A stretch of 18,734 nt of DNA from an uncultured Pseudodesulfovibrio sp. (GTDB lineage Bacteria; Desulfobacterota; Desulfovibrionia; Desulfovibrionales; Desulfovibrionaceae), in the NCBI GenBank assembly GCA_947259235.1, contig CAMYLL010000010.1:1-18734 (forward strand), given 5' to 3'. This document shows, piece by piece, positions 7,181-14,776 of this stretch (position 1 is its first letter; every line of letters begins with the position of its first letter). The notes below the pieces were generated by a model. The model was not told the DNA's origin. It worked only from the letters and a program-made list of their open reading frames with translations, and did not search any database. Made by a program: the position numbers and the translations under genes.

Positions 7181-8556
7181 TATTGTTCCTTGTTTTTTGA
7201 GGCGTCGATGAGCCTGTCAATGTCTTCCGGGGCGCACGTGCCCGCCTTGCGGTCCATGTGGGCGTCGTGGGGCACAGCCTCGTCATCGAGGTTGAAGATA
7301 CGCCGGGCCAGGTCGATGAACTGAGCGGCCGAGCCTTCTTCCTGCGTCCTGCGCTTGAGAAAACAGATGGGCTCGTGCATGGCTTTGCGGCCTACGGAAA
7401 GAACGAGTGTTTCCAGTGCTTTTCTTGTTTTCTCGTCCACAGGTCCGATCCGCTTGAGCGTCTTGGCCAACTCGCGCAGGGCGATATCTTCACTGCGATC
7501 CACGAGATCGACGATGGTGGGCTGGAGAGCCAGGGAGTGCAGCCAGTTGCCGAAGACCCTGGTCTCGGCCTCGACCACGGCCCGGGCCTTGACGGCCTCG
7601 CCCTGGCGCTGGGCCATGTTGTCCTCCACCACTTCCTGCAGATCGTCAATGTCATAAAGATAGACGTTATCCAGGTTGTTGACGTCCGGGTCGATGTCTC
7701 GCGGAACGGCTATGTCTATGAAAAACATCGGCTTGTTCTTGCGCTTTTTCAGAATCGCCTTGACGTCCCTGGCTTTGATCACGGACACGGGAGAGCCGGT
7801 GGAGCTGATGACGATATCCACCTCGTGCAGCAGGTCATACATCTTCTCTATCTGGATGGGCTGGCCGCCCATGGTGTCCGCCAGCTCCTTTGCCCGCGAC
7901 AGGGTACGGTTGGCAATGACAATGTCGCTCACACCGTTTTGGAGCAGGTGGGTGGCTGCCAGTTCGGCCATCTCACCAGCCCCGACCAGCATGGCCCGCG
8001 TGCCGTCCAGCGCGCCGAAAATCTTCTTTGCCAGCTCAACCGCCGCATAACTGATGGAAACGGCGCTTGAGGCAATGGCTGTCTCTGTACGAACCCGTTT
8101 GGCAACGGAAAAAGACTTGTGCAGCAACCGGTTGACGATTGTCCGGGCAACTCCTCGTTCAACGGCCTTGCGATAGGCGTCCTTGAGCTGGCCGAGGATC
8201 TGCGGCTCACCCATGACCATGGAATCGAGACTGCTGGCCACGGTGAAAAGATGTTCCACAGCCTCCAGCTCAACATACTGATAGGTGTTCTGCACGAGCA
8301 GCTCGGGTGAGCCCTTGCATATCCCGGCCCAGTAGCCGAGCACGGCGTCCATGGCCTCCCGTTCGGAGACGTTTTTCTTTGCCACGGCGATGATTTCCAC
8401 CCGATTGCAGGTGGAGAGGGCCATACATTCGGACAGGGGGCAGGGCGCCATGATCCCGATCTCGAAGTTCTCCACGTCGGTCAGGGCGAATTTTTCACGC
8501 ACATCAACACCGGCTGTGCGATGGTTGAGGCCTACAAGTACTATTTTTCCGTTCAT
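7180..8556 (-). CDS. hemA: Glutamyl-tRNA reductase HemA
   Basis: A 458-aa NADPH-dependent enzyme that reduces glutamyl-tRNA to glutamate-1-semialdehyde, the first committed step of C5-pathway tetrapyrrole synthesis. It shows GLNHRTAGVDVREKF (9-23), the catalytic cysteine region LSTCNRVEI with Cys50, SSLDSMVMGEPQILGQLK (108-125), and the nucleotide-binding VGAGEMAELA (191-200). The C-terminal part resembles the dimerisation domain; about 40 residues more than E. coli HemA (418 aa) give a charged tail. The ATG at 8556 overlaps the stop of the upstream membrane-protein gene (ATGA). An in-frame upstream start at 8619 would add 21 residues with no family resemblance and is rejected. The gene sits between a HemX/CcsA-like gene and an unknown gene in one operon. 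Confidence 0.96.
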   Translation of the reverse strand: MNGKIVLVGLNHRTAGVDVREKFALTDVENFEIGIMAPCPLSECMALSTCNRVEIIAVAKKNVSEREAMDAVLGYWAGICKGSPELLVQNTYQYVELEAVEHLFTVASSLDSMVMGEPQILGQLKDAYRKAVERGVARTIVNRLLHKSFSVAKRVRTETAIASSAVSISYAAVELAKKIFGALDGTRAMLVGAGEMAELAATHLLQNGVSDIVIANRTLSRAKELADTMGGQPIQIEKMYDLLHEVDIVISSTGSPVSVIKARDVKAILKKRKNKPMFFIDIAVPRDIDPDVNNLDNVYLYDIDDLQEVVEDNMAQRQGEAVKARAVVEAETRVFGNWLHSLALQPTIVDLVDRSEDIALRELAKTLKRIGPVDEKTRKALETLVLSVGRKAMHEPICFLKRRTQEEGSAAQFIDLARRIFNLDDEAVPHDAHMDRKAGTCAPEDIDRLIDASKNKEQ

Positions 8557-9365
8557 GGCATGGCCCTGAATGTGATGGTGTGATGAATGAGCGAAACGCA
8601 CATGCCTGCAAATACCCATATGGCGAGGATGGCCGGCTTGCGCCCGCGCCAGCCGAGTACCAGGCGCTGATGGAAAAGAAACGCGAAGAGAAACCAGACG
8701 GCCAGCGACCCGATCTTCATGACATCCCAGGCAAAACGCTTGTCAGGAGAGATGAGATACCAGAAATACGTCGAGAACAGGCCGAGGGTGAACAGCGGGA
8801 ACCCAACGGCCACCGCGATTCTGTTGACCGCGTCGAATTTGTCAAGCGACGGAATGTCCTTGCCCATGCTGGAGAGTCCCGCCTTGGTCTTGAGCTTTCT
8901 ATTGTAATAAATGAAGGCGATGCCGGCGCCGAAGGCCATCATCAGCACGCCAAGGGTCAGGACCAGGGTTCCAATGTGCAGGCCGAAGAACAAAGCGGTC
9001 AGCTCCGGCGGCATGACCACGCGGATGCCGCCCAGGGCCAGCGAAGCCACATAAAGAAGCAGGGCCAGGGGCAGGGCGGTTATGGCCAGGAATTCGAGCC
9101 GCAGCCGCCACCACATGAAGAAATAGACGGCCAGGACGCACCACGCCAGGAGATTGAAATAGAAGGTCCCCGAATTGAGGGCGTGGATGTCGCTGGTCAA
9201 CGCCAGTGCCAGATTGCCCGTGTTAAGGGCAAAACCGATCACGGCCATCCACATGGCTGTTTTCTTCAGCCTGTCGTTGCCAACGCAGACGCCGGTGAGA
9301 AAAAGCACCGAGCCCAGGGCATACAGGGTGATTATGAGGATATGCAGAATTTCAAACAAGCCCAT
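8553..9365 (-). CDS. HemX/CcsA-like cytochrome c assembly family membrane protein
   Basis: A 270-aa protein with about eight hydrophobic segments (roughly residues 5-27, 37-57, 67-86, 92-112, 122-152, 185-205, 216-234, 245-262). Conserved-type histidines occur at 130 and 232 and as a His-His pair at 261-262, a pattern compatible with heme handling. It belongs to the CcmC/CcsA/HemX superfamily, but I do not see the full WWD tryptophan motif of heme handlers. That absence and the position directly before hemA favour HemX, the family seen next to hemA in Bacillus, where it affects HemA levels. The ATG at 9365 has GGAG about 8 bases upstream and overlaps the preceding gene by 14 bp; a longer start at 9437 would run deep into that gene. 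A role as a cytochrome c assembly factor cannot be excluded. Confidence 0.82.
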   Translation of the reverse strand: MGLFEILHILIITLYALGSVLFLTGVCVGNDRLKKTAMWMAVIGFALNTGNLALALTSDIHALNSGTFYFNLLAWCVLAVYFFMWWRLRLEFLAITALPLALLLYVASLALGGIRVVMPPELTALFFGLHIGTLVLTLGVLMMAFGAGIAFIYYNRKLKTKAGLSSMGKDIPSLDKFDAVNRIAVAVGFPLFTLGLFSTYFWYLISPDKRFAWDVMKIGSLAVWFLFAFLFHQRLVLGWRGRKPAILAIWVFAGMCVSLIHHTITFRAMP

Positions 9366-10029
9366 CAAGCAGCTCCGGGATGTTGGGGTGCAATGGTTGG
9401 GGCAATGATTCTTTAAGTATTTCCGAGGCAGCGTCAAGGTCCGCGGCCTTGATCCGCTCCAGAAGATCGGAATTGACCAGAGAGCGCAGGACCGCGGTAT
9501 TGTCGGAGGTACTCATGCCAAGGCCGAGGAGCAACGGCCGGATGCGGCCCATAACCGTCAGCAGGCTGGCATACTCGTCACCGAAACTCTCCTGCAATTC
9601 CTTGCGGATACGCTTTGCCATGGCTGGGCTGCGACCGGCGGTGGAGATGGCAACCGTCAGGTCGCCGCGCTTGACCGTGGCCGGGACGATGAAGCTGCAC
9701 TTCTCCGGCTGGTCAACGATATTGCACAGGATGCCGCGCTCGGCGCACAGGTTGCTTATGCGCCAGTTGACCTCTTCGCTCGAGGTGCAGGCGATGACGA
9801 GGAACTTGCCGTCCAGGTCGCCGTCGCGGAACTCGCGGCACTCGAAGCTCACGTTCTCACGGGCAAGCACGGGTTCCATTTCCGCATCGGCGGGGCGGGT
9901 GTCGATGATGGCAACACTGCCCGCGCCGGAATCGACAAGGGACTGTATCTTGCGCTTGCCGACCTCGCCCGCGCCGACCACGAGGCACTGCTTGTTTTCC
10001 AGGTTCACGAAGATGGGATAATATCGCAT
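9352..10029 (-). CDS. Precorrin-2 dehydrogenase / sirohydrochlorin ferrochelatase family (CysG N-terminal / Met8-like)
   Basis: A 225-aa protein with an N-terminal Rossmann fold, signature VVGAGEVGKRK (17-27), and the family motif NIVDQPEKCSFIVPA (103-117), where Asp106 aligns with the catalytic Asp of CysG and Met8p. AISTAGRSP (127-135) contains the Ser region that is phosphorylated in Salmonella CysG. It should oxidise precorrin-2 to sirohydrochlorin with NAD; whether it also inserts iron cannot be told from sequence. It lacks the C-terminal uroporphyrinogen methyltransferase domain of CysG. In sulfate reducers siroheme serves dissimilatory sulfite reductase and is the precursor of heme in the Ahb route, so pairing with hemA makes sense. 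This is the first gene of the minus-strand operon. Confidence 0.92.
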   Translation of the reverse strand: MRYYPIFVNLENKQCLVVGAGEVGKRKIQSLVDSGAGSVAIIDTRPADAEMEPVLARENVSFECREFRDGDLDGKFLVIACTSSEEVNWRISNLCAERGILCNIVDQPEKCSFIVPATVKRGDLTVAISTAGRSPAMAKRIRKELQESFGDEYASLLTVMGRIRPLLLGLGMSTSDNTAVLRSLVNSDLLERIKAADLDAASEILKESLPQPLHPNIPELLDGLV

Positions 10030-10126
10030 GGGCCTTGATACCTAATGCGAGGGCACATGTAAAATGCCAATTGCCCGCTTCTTGCAATATCCGCCGGGAA
10101 TGCGCTAGGAAATTGACACCAAAGAC
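10030..10126. promoter_or_regulatory. Divergent intergenic region, probable promoters for both flanking operons
   Basis: The 97 bp separate two outward-facing operons, so both promoters probably lie here. A self-complementary TTGCAA at 10082-10087 could act as a -35 element on both strands: rightward with TAGGAA (10106-10111, 18-bp spacer) and leftward with TTTTAC (10064-10059, 17-bp spacer). Both -10 matches are poor, so the exact elements are weakly supported. Confidence 0.3.
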
Positions 10127-11380
10127 ATGAAACACTACCTCGTCATACAATTGGCCCGCTTCGGCGACCTCATCCAGACCAAGCGGCTGCTGGCGACCCT
10201 GTGCGCGCGCGCCGATGCCCGGGTGCACCTGTGCGTTGACCGCTCCCTGGCCCCCCTGGCCGGGCTGGTTTATCCCGATGTGACTTTGCACCCGGTAACA
10301 GCCCACGGCACGGGCCTGAGCGGCCTCCAGGCCATCAGGGCCATGCTCGTGGACAACCGCGAAGCGTTCGCCCGGCTGCGGGAAATTGATTTTTCCCGGG
10401 TATACAATCTCAACTACTCCGGCCTCAACTACAGGCTGGCCGCGCTGTTTGACCCGGAAAAAGTGGACGGCCACGCCTGGAACAACGGTCAGGAGCTGAT
10501 CACGCAGTGGCCGTCCATGGCCATGCGTTGGTCGGATCAGAGAAAAATTTCCATCAATCTCGTTGACTTCTGGGGCGGCTACTGCCCGGACATGATTGCG
10601 CCCGAGGCGGTGAACCCTCCGGCCGAGGGCAAAGGCGGTGGCATCGGCGTCGTCCTTGCGGGCAGGGAGTCCCGCCGCTCGCTGCCAACCGACATCCTGG
10701 CGCGCATCATGGCCGCCACGGCGCAAAAGAGCCGGGCGGAACGCGTCGTGCTGCTTGGCGGCGCAAGCGAGTTCGCGGCCGGACAGTCCGTGCTCAAGCT
10801 GCTCCCGGCAGGCATCCAGGCGCGCACCCGGAACCTGGCCGGCAAGACCGACTGGACAGACCTGGTGGACACCGTCGGTTCTCTGGACATGCTCCTCACC
10901 CCGGATACCGGAACCATGCACCTGGCCGCCCACCTGGGCACGCCGGTCCATGCCTTTTTTCTTTCGTCTGCGTGGTGCTTCGAGACCGGGCCTTACGGAG
11001 CGGGGCATACGGTCTACCAAGCCGTGACCCCCTGTCTGCCATGCCTTGAGACGCGCCCCTGCGACTACGGCGTCACCTGCCTCAAGGCGTTTGCCGACCC
11101 CTCATTCATACGATTCATGGCCACGCACAAGGCAGAGCACATGCCGGAAGGGATGATCGCCTTCGAAAGCCGCTTCGACGCTCTGGGGCAGACATACGCT
11201 CCCGTGGCCGGTACGGACCCGGACGCGGACCAGCGGGCCAAATTCCGACGGTTTGTCCTGAGTCATCTCACGGGCATGGAAAGCGGCGTCAGCGACCTGG
11301 ATACACTCTTTGCCCAGCGGATCTACCGCGAGCGCGACTGGATCGCCCGCACCACATCCCGGCGCACTGCACTATTCTAA
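10127..11380 (+). CDS. Glycosyltransferase family 9 (heptosyltransferase-like)
   Basis: A 417-aa GT-B enzyme of the ADP-heptose:LPS heptosyltransferase family. The N-terminal LVIQLARFGDLIQT (5-18) is the acceptor-side GDLI motif. The nucleotide-sugar motif TPDTGTMHLAAHLGTPV lies at about nucleotides 10898-10950. The Cys pattern at residues 303, 306, 312 and 318 (C-X2-C-X5-C-X5-C) resembles the conserved Cys-rich stretch of WaaF/WaaC-type proteins. A tail of about 95 residues follows that core. It likely transfers a sugar, probably heptose, to a lipopolysaccharide core or another surface glycan on the cytoplasmic face. The start shows only a weak ribosome site (AGGAAA far upstream). The next gene, 34 bp downstream, is another glycosyltransferase. 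The exact substrate cannot be read from sequence. Confidence 0.88.
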   Translation: MKHYLVIQLARFGDLIQTKRLLATLCARADARVHLCVDRSLAPLAGLVYPDVTLHPVTAHGTGLSGLQAIRAMLVDNREAFARLREIDFSRVYNLNYSGLNYRLAALFDPEKVDGHAWNNGQELITQWPSMAMRWSDQRKISINLVDFWGGYCPDMIAPEAVNPPAEGKGGGIGVVLAGRESRRSLPTDILARIMAATAQKSRAERVVLLGGASEFAAGQSVLKLLPAGIQARTRNLAGKTDWTDLVDTVGSLDMLLTPDTGTMHLAAHLGTPVHAFFLSSAWCFETGPYGAGHTVYQAVTPCLPCLETRPCDYGVTCLKAFADPSFIRFMATHKAEHMPEGMIAFESRFDALGQTYAPVAGTDPDADQRAKFRRFVLSHLTGMESGVSDLDTLFAQRIYRERDWIARTTSRRTALF

Positions 11381-11414
11381 AAAAGTAACCGGGACAAAGG
11401 ATTAGGACCATACC

Positions 11415-12686
11415 ATGAAGAACCTGCGCATCCTCGTCGTCCTGCCCCTGTATGGCGGATCACTGCCTATAGGGCGGTATGCGGCCTCGGCTCTCAAGAG
11501 CCTGGGACATATGGTCGAGGTATTCGAGGCTCCCGACTTCAACGGCGCGTATGAATCGCTCAAGAATCTCCGGGTCACGGGAGACAGGCTCGACTATCTC
11601 CAAAACTCCTTTCTCAACGTGGTCAGTCAGTCTGTGCTGGCCAAGGTGGAGACCTTCGAGCCGGACCTTGTCCTGGCCATGGCCCAGGCTCCCCTCAACC
11701 ACCAGGCGCTCAAGCGGCTGCGGCGCGACGGCGTGACCACGGCAATGTGGTTTGTCGAGGATCATCGGCTCTTCACCTACTGGAAGTCGTTTGCCCCGTT
11801 CTACGACATCTTCGCCGTCATCCAAAAGGAGCCTTTCATCAGTGAACTTGGGAAGATAGGGCAGCCAAACGCCCTCTATCTGCCCCTGGCCGCACTGCCG
11901 GAATTCCACCGACCGATGAGCCTGACTCCGGTGGAGCAGCGCAAGTTCGGCTCCGAAGTATCATTCATGGGCGCAGGCTACCCGAACCGGCGCGCGGCCT
12001 TCCGCGAACTGGTCAACCATGACTTCAAGCTCTGGGGCACGGAGTGGGAGGGCGACCACGTCCTTGAACCGTTGGTCCAGATGCGCGGCGCACGCGTCAC
12101 TCCTGAAGAATGTGTCAAGATATTCAACGCCACACGGATCAATCTGAATCTGCACTCCAGCGTCCAGGCCCGGGAGCTGGTCACCCACGGCGATTTCGTC
12201 AACCCGCGCACCTTCGAGCTGGCGGCCTGCGGCGCATTCCAGCTGGTGGACCGGCGAACCCTGCTCGACGAAGCCTTTGCGGACGGCGAGCTTGCCACCT
12301 TTGATTCGATGGAAGAACTACTCGAAAAAATTGATTATTTTCTTGAAAAGCAAGAGGAGTGCGCAGAGATTGCCAACAAAGGCAGGGAGCGGGTGCTCAA
12401 GGACCACACCTACCAGACTCGAATGGCCGCGCTGCTGGACTTCACGGCCGAGCGCATTGAGGGCTGGCCCAGCCAGGGCAACGACGAGAGCCTGTTTGGT
12501 GCGGATTATCCCCCGGAGCTGGAAGGCGAACTGCGGCAACTCCTCGGTCGGCTCAGCCTGCCGGAAGACGTTTCCTTCAAAGACCTCGTATGGAGTCTGC
12601 GCCAGCAGGAGGGCGCACTGACCGACCTGGATACGGCCATTCTTTTCCTCGACGAATGGCAAAAGCTCTATGCCAAACGATCCTGA
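11415..12686 (+). CDS. CgeB-like glycosyltransferase (GT-B, family 1 type C-terminal domain)
   Basis: A 423-aa protein with an N-terminal Rossmann-like domain (ILVVLPLYGGSLPIGRY near the start, then a repeated Asp/Glu-rich region) and a C-terminal half matching the glycosyl transferases group 1_2 domain found in CgeB proteins. Signatures are EVSFMGAGYPNRR (about nt 11955-11993), a LWGTEWEGD stretch, INLNLHSS, and the region NPRTFELAACGAFQLVDRR (about nt 12202-12258). The last 70 residues are a charged helical extension. A modest ribosome site (AGGA, 8 bases) precedes the ATG. It pairs with the GT9 gene in a two-gene unit closed by a terminator. Likely roles are surface glycan or flagellin-type glycosylation; the substrate is unknown and the B. 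subtilis spore role is not implied. Confidence 0.85.
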   Translation: MKNLRILVVLPLYGGSLPIGRYAASALKSLGHMVEVFEAPDFNGAYESLKNLRVTGDRLDYLQNSFLNVVSQSVLAKVETFEPDLVLAMAQAPLNHQALKRLRRDGVTTAMWFVEDHRLFTYWKSFAPFYDIFAVIQKEPFISELGKIGQPNALYLPLAALPEFHRPMSLTPVEQRKFGSEVSFMGAGYPNRRAAFRELVNHDFKLWGTEWEGDHVLEPLVQMRGARVTPEECVKIFNATRINLNLHSSVQARELVTHGDFVNPRTFELAACGAFQLVDRRTLLDEAFADGELATFDSMEELLEKIDYFLEKQEECAEIANKGRERVLKDHTYQTRMAALLDFTAERIEGWPSQGNDESLFGADYPPELEGELRQLLGRLSLPEDVSFKDLVWSLRQQEGALTDLDTAILFLDEWQKLYAKRS

Positions 12687-12709
12687 CAAAACTTAAAGCC
12701 ATACATCAG

Positions 12710-12746
12710 AAAAGCGGGCCGCGCAGCAAATGCTCGGCCCGCTTTT
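12710..12746. terminator. Bidirectional terminator between the CgeB-like gene and rarA
   Basis: AAAAGCGGGCCG (12710-12721) pairs over 12 bases with CGGCCCGCTTTT (12735-12746). The flanking A and T runs allow use from both sides. It lies 24 bp past the CgeB-like stop and 19 bp past the rarA stop, serving the convergent genes. Confidence 0.88.
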
Positions 12747-12764
12747 CATTTATAAATCATGAAC

Positions 12765-13988
12765 TTATATGTTTCTCTTAAACTGTTTGAGCCAGGCAAG
12801 AAGCCGGGGTTCCTCGCCCTGGTCCTTGGGATGATAGAACCTGCGCCCGCGAAGATCGTTGGGCAGGTAGTCCTGATCGGCCCAGGACTTGGGAAAGTTG
12901 TGAGGATAAAGGTAGCCCCGGCCATAGCCCCATTCCCGTTGCAGGGAGGTGGTGGCATTGCGCAGCTCAAGTGGCACGGGCAGGGGGCCGTTCTCGCGGA
13001 CTTCCTTCTGGGCCGTGCGATAGGCCGCATAGGTTGAGTTGCTCTTGGGCGCCAGGGCCAGATACACGGCAGTCTCGGCCATGGGGATGAACCCCTCGGG
13101 CATGCCGATGGCCTCCACGGCCTGATGGCAGGCCATGGCCATTGACAGCGCCTGGGGATCGCCAAGGCCCACGTCCTCGGACGAGGAAATGATCAGACGA
13201 CGGGTCACGAAGCGCGGGTCCTCGCCGCTTTCCAGCAGGCACGCCAGATAATAGAGGGCGGCGTCAGGATCACTGCCCCGGATGGACTTGATCAGGGCCG
13301 AAGCCAGCTCATAGTGGGAATCACTGTCGCGGTCACCCCGGACAACTATCTCGGGCAGGGATTCACGAAGAACCTCGGGAACGCGTTTGGCCTTGGGCAG
13401 CTCCGCCGTATACTCAAGCAGGTTGAGCAGGGTCCGGGCATCGCCGCCAGCCATGGCGGCCAGCAGGGCATAGCTTTCGTCCTCCAGCTCCAGGCTGAGC
13501 GCCTCGGCTCCGCGATGGGCAACGCTTATAAGTTCGTCGCGGCTCAAGGTGCGCAGCCGAAGTACGTGGAGCCGGGAAAGGAGTTGGCGGGTGACGCTGA
13601 AGGAGGGATTCTCGGTGGTGGTGGCGAGGAGCGTGATCTCTCCGGTCTCCAGGATGGGCAGAAAGAAGTCCTGCTGGGCCTTGGAGAACCGATGCAGCTC
13701 GTCCAGAATAAGGATATCGTTGCCCGGCAGCCGCTTCCTGAGGGCTGTCAGCCCAGCCTCTGGCGCGCTCACGCGCAGGCTCTTCTTACCCGTCAGCTTG
13801 GCCAGGAGCAGGGCAAGGGTGGACTTGCCGCAGCCGGGAGGGCCGAAGAGCAGCAGGCTCGGCAGCCGCTTGGACTGGGTAAAGGCCTCGATCCTGTTGC
13901 GTATGTGGCCCTGGCCCACGAAATCGTCAAGGGAGAGGGGCCGGATACGGTCGGCCAAGGGTTGCGCGTCTTCTATCTCAAGTCTCAT
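12765..13988 (-). CDS. rarA: Replication-associated recombination protein RarA (MgsA)
   Basis: A 407-aa AAA+ ATPase of the RarA/Mgs1/WRNIP1 family, acting at stalled replication forks and related to clamp loader ATPases. It has the start RPLSLDDFVGQGHI (16-29), Walker A GPPGCGKST (49-57), Walker B ILILDELHRF (92-101), sensor 1 TTTENPSF (123-130) and a LLSRLHVLRL arginine-finger segment (136-145). The C-terminal part has the family-typical SSEDVGLGDPQAL, the MPEGFIPMAETAVYLALAPKSN segment and a WGYGRGYLYPHNFP-like run. The ATG at 13988 overlaps the rsmE stop (ATGA) and has GGGAG 5 bases upstream; an in-frame start at 14027 would add 13 unrelated residues inside rsmE. A shared terminator follows. 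Confidence 0.95.
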   Translation of the reverse strand: MRLEIEDAQPLADRIRPLSLDDFVGQGHIRNRIEAFTQSKRLPSLLLFGPPGCGKSTLALLLAKLTGKKSLRVSAPEAGLTALRKRLPGNDILILDELHRFSKAQQDFFLPILETGEITLLATTTENPSFSVTRQLLSRLHVLRLRTLSRDELISVAHRGAEALSLELEDESYALLAAMAGGDARTLLNLLEYTAELPKAKRVPEVLRESLPEIVVRGDRDSDSHYELASALIKSIRGSDPDAALYYLACLLESGEDPRFVTRRLIISSSEDVGLGDPQALSMAMACHQAVEAIGMPEGFIPMAETAVYLALAPKSNSTYAAYRTAQKEVRENGPLPVPLELRNATTSLQREWGYGRGYLYPHNFPKSWADQDYLPNDLRGRRFYHPKDQGEEPRLLAWLKQFKRNI

Positions 13989-14725
13989 TTCACTCCCTGC
14001 CGGGCATACCAGCCAAGGCCGAGGCAATAGGTTGCGGCGGTCTCCCAGCGCAGGATACTCTGCCCCAGGGTCACCGGAGTGAACCCGCCCTGCATCAGCG
14101 CCTGTGCCTCCCCGTCATCCAGGCCGCCTTCCGGGCCGATGACGACAAGACTTTTGCCACGGGCGAGGTCAGCCGGTCCAAGGGGTCTTTCAACGCCATC
14201 GTTTTCCCAGGCCAGATAGCAGGCGTCGAATCCGCTGGCAAAGGCGATAAGGTCATTGAGCCCGCCGGGGAGAACCGAAAGCTCGGGAAGATACGGATTT
14301 CCGCACTGCTTTGCCGCCTGAAGGCATTTCTCGCGCCAGGTTTCCTTGGCCTCATCCGGCATCTTTCCCTGGCTCCTGACGGCGGGCCAAAACGCCGCGC
14401 CAAGGCCGTGAAGTTCAACCATCTTTTCAAACAAGTAATCGCGGTGCTTTGACTTTCCCCAACCGATGGCCAATGTCACGCCGACCTCAGGCGCAGGATG
14501 AACGGCAAAACTCAGGGCCTCAAGCAGCGCGCTGTTCCTGTCCGTCTCCCTGACACGAAACAACCCCGTACGTCCCTGTCCGTCGAAGAGACGTACCGTG
14601 CGCTCCGGCTCGGTGCGCAGAACGGTCAGCATGTGTCGCACCTCTGCGCCCGTAAACCGGAGCATCTCGCCCACGCCCGATGGCCAGGACTGTGCAGGCA
14701 GGTGGAATGAATTGAGCCGCGCCAT
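13985..14725 (-). CDS. rsmE: 16S rRNA (uracil-1498 N3)-methyltransferase RsmE
   Basis: A 246-aa SPOUT methyltransferase that makes m3U1498 in 16S rRNA in the assembled small subunit. The C-terminal trefoil knot shows VIGPEGGLDDGEAQAL (about nt 14140-14090) and LGQSILRWETAATYCLG (about nt 14073-14023), both close to family consensus; the middle has KSKHRDYLFEKMVELHGLG. A small N-terminal PUA-like domain precedes it. The ATG at 14725 is preferred to an in-frame TTG at 14740, since it has GGGAG 9 bases upstream and gives the usual N-terminus. Its start is only about 18 bases beyond the T-run of the lysA terminator, so it has little room for its own promoter. rarA overlaps its stop by 4 bases. 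Confidence 0.93.
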   Translation of the reverse strand: MARLNSFHLPAQSWPSGVGEMLRFTGAEVRHMLTVLRTEPERTVRLFDGQGRTGLFRVRETDRNSALLEALSFAVHPAPEVGVTLAIGWGKSKHRDYLFEKMVELHGLGAAFWPAVRSQGKMPDEAKETWREKCLQAAKQCGNPYLPELSVLPGGLNDLIAFASGFDACYLAWENDGVERPLGPADLARGKSLVVIGPEGGLDDGEAQALMQGGFTPVTLGQSILRWETAATYCLGLGWYARQGVK

Positions 14726-14743
14726 TATCTCGTCTCCCAAATG

Positions 14744-14768
14744 AAAAAGCCGGGGGCGAACCCCCGGC
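14744..14768 (-). terminator. Rho-independent terminator after lysA (UUCG loop)
   Basis: On the minus strand GCCGGGGG pairs with CCCCCGGC around a TTCG tetraloop and is followed by TTTTT (14748-14744). It begins 8 bp past the lysA stop and ends about 18 bp before the rsmE ATG. Confidence 0.9.
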
Positions 14769-14776
14769 CGTGCTTC

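Noticed and set aside
9857..11020. 387-codon minus-strand frame overlapping the start of the precorrin-2 dehydrogenase gene and most of the GT9 gene
   Set aside because: It is antisense to one certain gene, out of frame with another, and has no motif.
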